Assembly (NCBI GenBank): GCA_964429575.1
Contig: CAYSCX010000011.1
Location: 1 to 64,000 of the forward strand
Direction of reading: 5' to 3'
Length of the DNA: 64,000 nt
DNA from: CAYSCX01 sp964429575
Lineage (GTDB): Bacteria; Desulfobacterota; Binatia; Binatales; Binataceae
Below the pieces are notes generated by a model, which was given only the letters and a program-made list of their open reading frames with translations, searched no databases and was not told the origin of the DNA. The position numbers and the translations under genes were made by a program. This document shows positions 17,365 through 25,508 of this stretch, in pieces; the stretch's first letter is position 1, and the number at the start of each line of letters is the position of its first letter.

Positions 17365-18756
17365 TCAGACTTCCACATCCTGCCAGCGGCCGGTGCGAAA
17401 ACGCCAGGTCTTGAGGGTTGCGCGCACCGTGTAATCGGCGAGCAACGACCACCAGATGAGGATGATCGAGCCTCCGAAGTGCCACACCAGCACGGTGATG
17501 AACAGGCGCAGCCCATAGAACCCGGCGAGCGACGCATAGAGCGGAAAGCTGGAATCGCCCGCGCCGCGCAATGCTCCCGTCAGCGTCCAGTCGACGCCCA
17601 TCAACGGCTGCGCTGCCGCCAGCGCATGCATGAACGCGACGGTGTAGCCGATGACTTCGGGGTCGTCGATGAACAGTCCCGCTATCTGCCACGCGAAAAT
17701 GAACATCACCAGTCCGAATGCGGACATCAGTACGACCGAAAGCCGGGTGGATTCCCATCCCGCGCGTCGCGAAAACTCCTTGTCGCCGGCGCCAAGCCCC
17801 TGCCCCACCAGCGTCGCCGCCGCCGCCGAGAAACCGAAACCCGGCAGGAACGACAGCGCCAGGATGCGCACGCCGATAAAGTACGCCGCGATTTCCTTTT
17901 CGCCGTAACGCGCAATCAACGCGACGTACGCGATGAATCCAAACTGGATGATGAGCTGCTCGAGCGCCGCCGGATATCCGATGCGCATGATGCGCGCGCA
18001 CAGTCCGAAGTCGGGGCGCCATCCGCTCCAGTGCAGGTTTAAGACCATGCCGCGCGCGGTCATCGCCCACACGATGAGTGCGCATCCGACCGCGAATGCG
18101 ATGAGTATGGCGATCGCGGAGCCGTCCACCCCCAACGCCGGAAATCCGAACTTGCCAAAGATCAGAACCCAATTGAGAAAGATCGCGAGTACGTCCGTGA
18201 TCCCGCCCACCCATAGCGGCGTCCGCATGTCGCCCGCGCCGCGCAGCGCCGACGCGCACATCATCCATACCGCCTGGAACGGCTGCGCGAGCATCACGAT
18301 TCGCAGGTAGCGCGCGCCCATTTCCGCGGTCTCGCCCTTCACTTGGAACACCGACATGAGGGGGTCCGCGAACAGAATCACCGGCAGCGAGATCGCCACC
18401 GACACGACCACGCCGAGTACCACCGACTGCCAGAGCACGTCTTCGGCGCTATCGCGATCGATCGCGCCAACGTACCGCGCGACCAGCGCGACCGTGCCTG
18501 TGCCGACCGCGGCGACTCCCGCGCCGACCGCGAACATGATCTGAGTTGCGAGACCGACCGCGCCGACTGCTTCCGCGCCCAGCCGCCCGACCATGAGCAT
18601 CGAGGCGAGTCCCACCACCGAATCGAGCATGAAGGCGAGAATCACCGGCCAGGCGAGCGCCCACACCTCCCACCGCATCCGCTCCACCGGGGGCAGACTA
18701 AGTGCGGTCCCGCCCCACCGATCGGGGCGCGGGACCGACTCAACGACTCCAGACAT
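17365..18756 (-). CDS. MATE family multidrug/drug-sodium or proton antiporter
   Basis: 463 residues with about twelve transmembrane helices in two homologous halves, each with a MatE signature: LALAWPVI-type first helix, RGAGDMRTPLWVGGITDVLAIFLNWVLIFG in the first half and RGAGDSSFPLY in the second. Such inner-membrane exporters extrude cationic drugs or metabolites using Na+ or H+. It precedes recD2 on the same strand with a 113-base gap. Substrate cannot be inferred. Confidence 0.92.
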   Translation of the reverse strand: MSGVVESVPRPDRWGGTALSLPPVERMRWEVWALAWPVILAFMLDSVVGLASMLMVGRLGAEAVGAVGLATQIMFAVGAGVAAVGTGTVALVARYVGAIDRDSAEDVLWQSVVLGVVVSVAISLPVILFADPLMSVFQVKGETAEMGARYLRIVMLAQPFQAVWMMCASALRGAGDMRTPLWVGGITDVLAIFLNWVLIFGKFGFPALGVDGSAIAILIAFAVGCALIVWAMTARGMVLNLHWSGWRPDFGLCARIMRIGYPAALEQLIIQFGFIAYVALIARYGEKEIAAYFIGVRILALSFLPGFGFSAAAATLVGQGLGAGDKEFSRRAGWESTRLSVVLMSAFGLVMFIFAWQIAGLFIDDPEVIGYTVAFMHALAAAQPLMGVDWTLTGALRGAGDSSFPLYASLAGFYGLRLFITVLVWHFGGSIILIWWSLLADYTVRATLKTWRFRTGRWQDVEV

Positions 18757-18852
18757 CGGTGATCGCAGTTACGACAGTAGCGAAGCGGGCAGTCAAGTCA
18801 GCGCAGCCGCGATTGCCGCGAGCCGCGCGCTTTCCAGGCCGGGGAACGCGCC

Positions 18853-18882
18853 TTGATCCCGATTCGCGGCGCGGGCTATAAG
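18853..18882 (+). promoter_or_regulatory. Possible sigma-70 promoter for the PAP2 gene
   Basis: TTGATC (18853-18858), an 18-base spacer and TATAAG (18877-18882; five of six -10 positions). It lies in the divergent MATE/PAP2 intergenic region, 82 bases before the ATG. Confidence 0.45.
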
Positions 18883-18964
18883 CCTTCGACTCGCGTGCGG
18901 CACGGCGCGCGCCGCGCATGCCGCAAGCGTGTCACTCGCTTCGCCGGACTCAGATCAGTTCAAG

Positions 18965-19708
18965 ATGACCGAAGGAGTGAAGCCGCCGCTGCCACGATTC
19001 TCATCGATTGGCCGCGAGATTGTCTCCGATCTCAAGTACGCCGCGCGAAGTGTCCGCGACGACCTGTGGATGATCGCCCGCTCACCGCTTGAAATTCGCA
19101 ATGCGGCGCCGCTGCTTCGCGACCGCGACTTCCATGTCACGCTCGCCAAAGTGATCGCGATACTGGCCGTCGCTTACCTGCTCGACACGACGATCAAGGA
19201 GGCCATCACTGGGTCAGTTGCGCAGATCATCGCCCCGCTGCAAACCGCCGGCAAAGTCTTGCTCTATTCCAACTTGGCCCTGTGGTACTTGAGTGGGCTC
19301 TACATTCGCTCCAGCCGTTCACGTCAAATCGCATTGACCACGCTCGAGGCTGCCGGCGCCGCCGCACTCCTCGCCGACTTTTTCAAGTTCGCATTCGGTC
19401 GGCGACGCCCCCGCCAATCCGACTTGCACTCGCTGTGGTTCGCCGGTGGCCTCTCGTTCCCGTCGGGCGAGGTAACCCCCTCCGCGGTGGTCGCGGCCGG
19501 GCTCAGCGCCTATTGGGGCGACCGCTGGTACGTCAGCGTGGTCGCCTACTCGTTCGCGTTGATGGTCGGATTGGGACGGATGGGACGCAATGCGCACTGG
19601 TTTTCGGATGTGATGGGGGCAATGATGCTGGGATACTTCACGCTGCGGCTATTCCTGTGGATGCACGGGTTTCGCGACCGGCGCGATGCCAAGGTCGCCG
19701 CCCAGTGA
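18965..19708 (+). CDS. PAP2-family membrane phosphatase-like protein with altered PSGH motif
   Basis: PAP2 enzymes dephosphorylate lipids such as phosphatidic acid or undecaprenyl pyrophosphate at the membrane. From ATG 18965 (GTG at 18929 is an alternative) it has 247 residues and about five to six helices. Motif 1 KFAFGRRRP fits K-x6-RP, and motif 3 GRMGRNAHWFSD fits SR-x5-H-x3-D apart from S to G. Motif 2 reads FPSGE instead of PSGH, so the catalytic acid/base His is Glu (codon GAG). Activity is therefore doubtful or altered. Confidence 0.82.
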   Translation: MTEGVKPPLPRFSSIGREIVSDLKYAARSVRDDLWMIARSPLEIRNAAPLLRDRDFHVTLAKVIAILAVAYLLDTTIKEAITGSVAQIIAPLQTAGKVLLYSNLALWYLSGLYIRSSRSRQIALTTLEAAGAAALLADFFKFAFGRRRPRQSDLHSLWFAGGLSFPSGEVTPSAVVAAGLSAYWGDRWYVSVVAYSFALMVGLGRMGRNAHWFSDVMGAMMLGYFTLRLFLWMHGFRDRRDAKVAAQ

Positions 19709-19751
19709 CGCTCGTCGACCACGCCTACTCGCCGATACTCTCGCGCCACCC

Positions 19752-19790
19752 TAGCAGGGTGTTGAAAAAGCCTTTTTCAACACCCTGCTA
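19752..19790. repeat. Perfect 39-base palindrome TAGCAGGGTGTTG...CAACACCCTGCTA
   Basis: Two perfect 19-base arms around a single central base, rich in A and T runs near the tip, so as RNA it makes a long hairpin. It lies between the convergent PAP2 and KimA-like genes and its last three bases are the TAG stop (minus strand) of the transporter. It shares the AGCAGG-TGTTGAAAA core with the palindrome at 59659. It likely acts as a bidirectional terminator and is probably a dispersed repeat. Confidence 0.8.
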
Positions 19791-21845
19791 CTGCATTTCG
19801 GGCGGCGCCATCCCCGGCGCGCCGAACTGCCCGCCGGTAACGCGCACCGGCAGAATCACCAGGCTTAGCCCGTACAACTGCAGCCAGCTCTGCAGTTCGA
19901 TGGCGGTGTGATTGTGCAGGAACCGCCCCATGAAGCCCTCGACCTCGCTGGTGAACACCAGCTTGCCCGCGAAGAACACGGTGTGTGGAAACTCCTTGGC
20001 GGCTTCCACGCACAGCCGCCTGAGTTCCTCAACGACGTCCGCGCCGAGCCCCGCGCGAAGTTCAGGGTAGTAGCCGAGGTCGGAAGCGAATCGGCAGTAT
20101 TCGCTGAGATCGTCCTCGATGCTCTTCTCGAGCGCCTTGACTTCCTCGTGGCCTTTTAGCAGGTCGGCGTCCACCTCGCCCACCGCAACGAAAATCACGT
20201 TGCGGAACTCTTCGCCGAACAACTGGCGCACCGCGAGCAGCGTCGCCAGACCAAGCCCGTTGAATCCGTTGACCAGCAGCACCGCGGTGGGCGCGTCGGT
20301 GTTGCGCGTCGGAGGCGCCTCGCGCCTCGCGCCGTACAACTTGGGCAGGATATCGGCCTCGAGCTGCTCCACTGCAAGCCGGATGTGGTCGTAATGGCGC
20401 CGGACGATGTAGCAGGCGCCGATTAGCGCGCCGGTGATCAGAATCGTCACCCAGCCGCCCTCATCGAACTTGGAGATGATCGTCATCGTCAGAATGGACG
20501 CCGTCACAAGGCAGCCCACGCCATTGACGGCAAGCCGCCGCTTCCAGAGCGGCTCAGCGCGCCGCTCCTTCCACCAGTGCACGCTCATCCCAAGCTGTGA
20601 GAGCGTGAACGTAACAAACACGTTGATCGCGTACAGAACGACCAGCAGCTTGACCCTCGCGTCGGTGCCCCACAGGATGAGCAACGCCGCAAATCCCATC
20701 GCGATCACCCCGTCCTGACTCACCAGCCGCGTGCTCAGGTTCGAGAATCGTCGCGGGAGCCAACGGTCGGTGGCCATGGTCGCGAGCACGCGCGGGCCGC
20801 CGACGAAGCCGGTTTGCGCCGCAACGAACAACAGCGCGCCCTCCGTCAGCAACGTAAAACTGACGATCGGAATCGAGATATCAAGACCCGCGAGCGTCCA
20901 ACCGCGCGTCACGTGCTCGAAAAACACCCAGTTGAGCGTGCGGCCGGGTTGATGCTGCGCGCCGATGACCAGGTAGCCAAACAAGAGCCCGCCAGCGACC
21001 AACGCCAGCGACAGCGCCATGTACAGCATCGTGCGCTTGCCCGTGACGGTGCGCGGCTCGCGCAGGATGGGAAGCCCATTGCTCACCGCCTCGATTCCCG
21101 TGTAGGTGCCGGCGCCGAGACTGTACGCGTGGAAGAAGATGCCGAACAGCGCGAGCACGCCGACGCTCGCCGCGGTCTGGCGTGCGTCGTTGATCGCACC
21201 GCCCACCACCGTCGGCAGCGTGCCCGCGTTGCTGAATACCGCATAGCCGATCAGCCACGCGTGCATCACCACGAACCCGAGGAAGATCGGCACCAGGGAA
21301 AGTACCGATTCCTTCACTCCTCGCAAGTTCATCACGATCATCGCGATCACGACCCCGAACGCGACCCAGAACTTGAACGGCTGCCATTCGAGCGGCAGCA
21401 GACTGAAGATCGCGTCGGCGCCGCTCGCAATCGAAATCGCGACGGTCAGCACGTAGTCGACGATCAGCGCACCGCCGGAGACGAGCCCTGGATACTGTCC
21501 GAGCAGCCGAGTCGAGACGAGGTAACCGCCCCCGCCCGTCGGGAACAGATCGATTATCTGCGAGTACGACGCCGAGATGACGAATACCGTCAGCGCCGTC
21601 GCCAACGCGAGGAACACCGCAAGATAGTGGTGCGGTCCGAGCGCCAGAAACGCCTCCTCGGGCCCGTAACACGCGGAGCTGAGGCCGTCCGAGCCCAACC
21701 CCACCCACGCCAGAAACGCGATCAGTGAAAGCGAATGAAAGATTCGCGGGTCGCGCAGGTCGCGCGCCGGACCAATCAAAAGCTCGCGCAGCGAGCGGCG
21801 CCTTGGCGCGGAATGCGGAGCCTTATCGTTCGGTTCAGCTTCCAT
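19788..21845 (-). CDS. APC-superfamily transporter, KimA (YdaO)-like potassium uptake protein
   Basis: 685 residues from ATG 21845 (GTG 21872 is an alternative). Twelve transmembrane helices occupy about residues 40-470, starting with LSSACYGPEEAFLALG, the SSxxYGPEE signature of the KimA/YdaO group, followed by a soluble C-terminal domain of about 200 residues. KimA-type proteins are proton-coupled high-affinity K+ importers, often controlled by cyclic di-AMP. The assignment rests on domain layout and the signature; other APC amino acid permeases are less likely. The stop codon is supplied by the palindrome at 19752-19790. Confidence 0.78.
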   Translation of the reverse strand: MEAEPNDKAPHSAPRRRSLRELLIGPARDLRDPRIFHSLSLIAFLAWVGLGSDGLSSACYGPEEAFLALGPHHYLAVFLALATALTVFVISASYSQIIDLFPTGGGGYLVSTRLLGQYPGLVSGGALIVDYVLTVAISIASGADAIFSLLPLEWQPFKFWVAFGVVIAMIVMNLRGVKESVLSLVPIFLGFVVMHAWLIGYAVFSNAGTLPTVVGGAINDARQTAASVGVLALFGIFFHAYSLGAGTYTGIEAVSNGLPILREPRTVTGKRTMLYMALSLALVAGGLLFGYLVIGAQHQPGRTLNWVFFEHVTRGWTLAGLDISIPIVSFTLLTEGALLFVAAQTGFVGGPRVLATMATDRWLPRRFSNLSTRLVSQDGVIAMGFAALLILWGTDARVKLLVVLYAINVFVTFTLSQLGMSVHWWKERRAEPLWKRRLAVNGVGCLVTASILTMTIISKFDEGGWVTILITGALIGACYIVRRHYDHIRLAVEQLEADILPKLYGARREAPPTRNTDAPTAVLLVNGFNGLGLATLLAVRQLFGEEFRNVIFVAVGEVDADLLKGHEEVKALEKSIEDDLSEYCRFASDLGYYPELRAGLGADVVEELRRLCVEAAKEFPHTVFFAGKLVFTSEVEGFMGRFLHNHTAIELQSWLQLYGLSLVILPVRVTGGQFGAPGMAPPEMQ

Positions 21846-21934
21846 GGACACGTCGATACGGCTGCGCCGCACGATGGGCGAATCTCAACGACACTTGAAA
21901 GTTCGCGAAGCAGCGCCCACTGAAGGCTTGTGGA

Positions 21935-22861
21935 TTATACGGAATAAGCGGCTCTGCCAAGCCCGTGCTGGTACCGCGCCGCGTCGATGAGGTTTTGCAT
22001 CAGCGCGAGCACGGTCATCGGCCCGGTACCGCCGGGATTGATCGTTACGAATCCCGCCACGTTCTTGACGTTTTCAAAATCGACGTCGCCGACGAACCGT
22101 CCGGGCGCCACGCGCCGGAATCCCACGTCGATCACGCACGCGCCCGGCTTCACCATGTCTGCCGTGATCAGAAACGGCCGCCCGGCATCGGCGCCGGCGC
22201 ACGACACCAGAATGTCTGCCTCGCGGCAGACTGCTTCGAGCTCGCGCGTGTGTCGATGACACCATGTAACCGTCGCGTTGCGGAGCCGTCCGCCCAGAAT
22301 CAGCGCGATCGGCTTGCCCGCGATGTCGCTGCGGCCGATTACCACCGCGCGCGCGCCGTCCACCGGCACCTGGTAGTAGTCGAGCAGCGTGAGAATTCCG
22401 CGCGGAGTGCAAGGCAGGAACCTTCCCCATTGACCGCGGTAGAAGCCGCCGACGTTCACGCATCCGACCGCGTCGATATCCTTGTCCGGCAGCATCGCGT
22501 CGAAGAGCTTGTAACGATCGACCCTCTCGGGCACGGGCAGTTGCAGCAGGATCGCCGTGACTTGCGGGTCGCCATTGAGCCGCTCGATCACTCCGAGCAG
22601 CGATTCCGTGGTCGCGGCGTCGTCGTCGATGCGCACCGTCTGACTCGGACATCCGAGTTCATCGGCTAGCCGCTGCTTGTTGCGCACGTATTGACGCGAT
22701 GCGGGATTGTCGCCAACCAGGATCGCAGCGAGCGCAGGGACGCAACCGTGGCTCTGTTTGAGTTCGGCGACATGGCGCTTCAGCTCGGGCAGGAGATGTG
22801 CGCTCACCGCGCGCCCGTCCATGATTATCGCGCCCATGCCGTCAACTTGCGATGATACCAT
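21935..22861 (-). CDS. folD: Methylenetetrahydrofolate dehydrogenase/cyclohydrolase
   Basis: Bifunctional enzyme linking 5,10-methylene- and 10-formyl-tetrahydrofolate. ATG 22861 is preferred (308 residues); the open frame extends upstream to 22969 without homologous-looking sequence, and ATG 22837 directly before AIIMDGRAVS is another option. Catalytic Lys in SRQYVRNKQRL, QLPVPERVD, PDKDIDAVGCVN and the NADP-binding VVIGRSDIAGKP are present, ending with the GGTGPMTVLALMQN motif. It stands divergent to gcvT, whose product makes the methylene-folate substrate, so the pair likely serves one-carbon metabolism jointly. Confidence 0.94.
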   Translation of the reverse strand: MVSSQVDGMGAIIMDGRAVSAHLLPELKRHVAELKQSHGCVPALAAILVGDNPASRQYVRNKQRLADELGCPSQTVRIDDDAATTESLLGVIERLNGDPQVTAILLQLPVPERVDRYKLFDAMLPDKDIDAVGCVNVGGFYRGQWGRFLPCTPRGILTLLDYYQVPVDGARAVVIGRSDIAGKPIALILGGRLRNATVTWCHRHTRELEAVCREADILVSCAGADAGRPFLITADMVKPGACVIDVGFRRVAPGRFVGDVDFENVKNVAGFVTINPGGTGPMTVLALMQNLIDAARYQHGLGRAAYSV

Positions 22862-22980
22862 TTCCCTTTCGGCGATGAACCGTCGTGCACCGCAAGCGCG
22901 TGTCGCTGTTGGCAGATCGCGCGGGTTGTCTCGTTGCTGATAGTGGGCTTTGGTAATCTCAGGGCGCATCTCCGCAACCG

Positions 22981-24132
22981 ATGAACGCGCTAAAGCGCAC
23001 CGTCCTCTACGCTTCCCATCTAAGACTGGGCGCTCGCATGACCGAATTTGCGGGCTTCGAGATGCCGTTGCAGTACGGCGGCATCATCGAGGAGCATCGC
23101 GCCGTCCGTTCGCGCGCCGGCGTCTTCGACCTTTCCCATATGGGCGAGTTCGAGGTCAGCGGACCGCGCGCCGTCGAACTGCTGGAACGAGCGCTTACCA
23201 ACTCCGCCGCGCAATTGAAGCCCGGGCGTGCGCACTACTCGCTGATGTGCGCCGACGATGGCGGGACGATTGACGACTTGATCGTGTATCGGCTCGATGC
23301 CCAGCGCTTGATGCTCTGCGTCAACGCATCGAATACCGCGGCCGGCTTCGCCTGGCTCTCGGACTTGAACAATGGTCGAGCTGATTTGCGCGACCTAAGC
23401 GACGCCACCGGACTGGTCGCGGTGCAGGGACCGCGCGCGGTGGCCATCGTGCACAGACTTGCGCGGGGTGCGCTCGAGCACGCACCTCGGTTCGCCGTCG
23501 CGGAAACGGAGGTCGGTGGAACGCGATGTATCGCAGCCCGCACCGGCTATACCGGCGAGGACGGCTTTGAGCTGTTCGTCGCAGCGCAGTCTACCCAAAA
23601 GCTCTTCGATGCGGTGCTGGATGAGGGCGCGGCTCACGGCGCGGTACCGGCCGGGCTGGGCGCGCGCGACACGTTGCGACTCGAGGCGGGCCTCGCGCTT
23701 TACGGCCACGAACTCGATCGCGCGACGACACCGGTTGAGGCGGGGCTCAATCGCTTTATCCGGTTCGGTCGCAGCTTCATCGGTGAATCCGCTCTAGCCG
23801 CCCAAGTGAGGTTGGGCCCGAAAAAACACCTCGTCGGCATCGCGACGGATGATCGCAGGAGCATCGCGCGCCAGGGTTACAAGGTGTTCCGCACAGGACG
23901 CGAAGCCGGCTTGGTAACGAGCGGAACATACGCTCCGAGTTTCGACCGGCCGCTCGCGATGGCCTACCTGAACACCGCCGATGCCAGCGCGGCAGGCGAT
24001 CTCGAAATTGAGATTCGAGGCCGTCGAGCGCCGGCGACCTTGATGAAGCTTCCATTCTATCGGCGCGCTGCGCCCGCAAGCGCCGAGCAAGGCCCCCGCG
24101 AGCGCAACCTTGCGCCCACCGGCAGAGGATGA
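22981..24132 (+). CDS. gcvT: Glycine cleavage system T protein (aminomethyltransferase)
   Basis: Releases ammonia and methylene-tetrahydrofolate from the aminomethyl-lipoyl arm of GcvH. 383 residues with the folate-binding GCV_T domain (YASHLRLGARMTEFAGFEMP at the start, FDLSHMGEFEVSGP, ARTGYTGEDGFEL) and a C-terminal barrel. Position in a gcvT-gcvPA-gcvPB string supports T protein over YgfZ-like relatives. The last ~15 residues are a low-complexity tail. Confidence 0.94.
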   Translation: MNALKRTVLYASHLRLGARMTEFAGFEMPLQYGGIIEEHRAVRSRAGVFDLSHMGEFEVSGPRAVELLERALTNSAAQLKPGRAHYSLMCADDGGTIDDLIVYRLDAQRLMLCVNASNTAAGFAWLSDLNNGRADLRDLSDATGLVAVQGPRAVAIVHRLARGALEHAPRFAVAETEVGGTRCIAARTGYTGEDGFELFVAAQSTQKLFDAVLDEGAAHGAVPAGLGARDTLRLEAGLALYGHELDRATTPVEAGLNRFIRFGRSFIGESALAAQVRLGPKKHLVGIATDDRRSIARQGYKVFRTGREAGLVTSGTYAPSFDRPLAMAYLNTADASAAGDLEIEIRGRRAPATLMKLPFYRRAAPASAEQGPRERNLAPTGRG

Positions 24133-24158
24133 CGGTACGTGAATGAGAGGTTTGCCAG

Positions 24159-25508
24159 ATGAGATTCATTCCGCATACCGACGCGGACATCGCGTCAATG
24201 CTCGCCGTGGCCGGCGCACAGTCGCTCGAACAACTCATCTCGCACGTGCCGGCAGCGCTCCGCGATCGCGCTGCAATCGCACTGCCCGACGGCCTCAGTG
24301 AAGCGGAAGTCGCAGAAGAACTTTATTCACTCGCTGCGATTAATCGCGGCGCCAACGGTATCGTGAGCTTCCTCGGCGCGGGCTACTACCGCCACTATGT
24401 GCCCGCCGCGGTGCGCACCATCATGTCGCGCGCTGAATTTGCGACTGGCTACACGCCCTACCAGGCCGAGGCGAGCCAGGGGACTACCCAGGCAATCTTC
24501 GAATTTCAGACGCTCATCACGCAGCTCACCGGTCTCGAAGTCGCAAATGCGAGCATGTACGACGGCGCCTCGGCCGCCGCCGAGGCGGTGCTGATGGCGC
24601 ATCGGCTTCAGCCCCGGCGCACGCGCGTTGTGATCTCTCGCGCGCTGTGGCCGGATTGGCGCGAAACGATTCGCACCTACCTGAGCGCCCTGCAGCAGCT
24701 CGAAGTTGTCGAGGCGCCATTCGACGCCGCGAGCGGCACGACTGACATTGCGCGGCTTTCCGCGTTTGCCGACGACCGGCTCCTGTGTACCGTGACCGGC
24801 TATCCAAATGTGTTCGGCGTAATCGAGCCGCTTGCAAGGATTGCGGACCTGACGCGCCGCGCGGGTGGAATCGCGATCTCTGCGACCGCCGAAGGTATCG
24901 CGTTGGGCCTTTTGAAGCCGCCTGGCGAGCTTGGGATCGACATCGCGGCCGGCGAGGGTCAGAGCTTCGGTCTCGGCCTTCAGTTTGGCGGTCCCGGCCT
25001 CGGTTTCATGGCGGCTCGTCAGACCTGCGTGCGCCAGATGCCGGGACGGCTGGTCGGACAGACGCGTGATCGCGATGGCCGGCGCGCATTCTGCCTCACG
25101 CTCGCCACGCGCGAGCAGCACATCCGGCGCGAACGTGCGACCTCCAACATCTGCACCAACCATTCGCTGTGCGCGCTGGGCGCGACAGTCTATCTCGCGC
25201 TGCTCGGACGGCGCGGCCTGCGCGAGCTTGCGGAACGCAACGTGGAACTCGCGCACGACGCGGCATCGGTGCTCGCCGCGCGCGGAATCAAGGCGCGCTT
25301 CAGCGGTCCCTTCTTCAATGAATTTGTCGTCACAGTGCCGGCACTCGCCGCGCGGCTCGAACGCGCCGAGGCGCGCGACATAATGGCGGGGGTTCCGCTT
25401 GGCGCCGCATATCCCGAGCTGGCCGACGCGCTGATTGTCTCAGTTACGGAGTCGAACAAAGCGAGCGAGTTCGATGGGCTCGCCGATGTGTTGGCGCAGC
25501 GGGGGTGA
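24159..25508 (+). CDS. gcvPA: Glycine dehydrogenase (decarboxylating) subunit 1
   Basis: N-terminal half of split P protein, which decarboxylates glycine and loads the methylamine on lipoylated GcvH. 449 residues with FIPHTDADIASML, FLGAGYYRHYVP and YTPYQAEASQGTTQAIFEFQT, all classic for GcvPA. It pairs with the PLP-bearing subunit encoded next, overlapping by 4 bases (ATGA). The split form is typical of many non-enteric bacteria. No gcvH lies between gcvT and this gene (26-base gap). Confidence 0.95.
   Translation: MRFIPHTDADIASMLAVAGAQSLEQLISHVPAALRDRAAIALPDGLSEAEVAEELYSLAAINRGANGIVSFLGAGYYRHYVPAAVRTIMSRAEFATGYTPYQAEASQGTTQAIFEFQTLITQLTGLEVANASMYDGASAAAEAVLMAHRLQPRRTRVVISRALWPDWRETIRTYLSALQQLEVVEAPFDAASGTTDIARLSAFADDRLLCTVTGYPNVFGVIEPLARIADLTRRAGGIAISATAEGIALGLLKPPGELGIDIAAGEGQSFGLGLQFGGPGLGFMAARQTCVRQMPGRLVGQTRDRDGRRAFCLTLATREQHIRRERATSNICTNHSLCALGATVYLALLGRRGLRELAERNVELAHDAASVLAARGIKARFSGPFFNEFVVTVPALAARLERAEARDIMAGVPLGAAYPELADALIVSVTESNKASEFDGLADVLAQRG

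Noticed and set aside
17252..18268. Upstream extension of the recD2 open frame to 1068 residues
   Set aside because: The extra part is Arg/Gly/His-rich, antisense-like shadow in another frame of the MATE gene; RecD2 proteins start near the GTG at 17251.
22862..22980. Possible glycine riboswitch before gcvT
   Set aside because: The region is short and none of the conserved glycine aptamer segments could be recognised.
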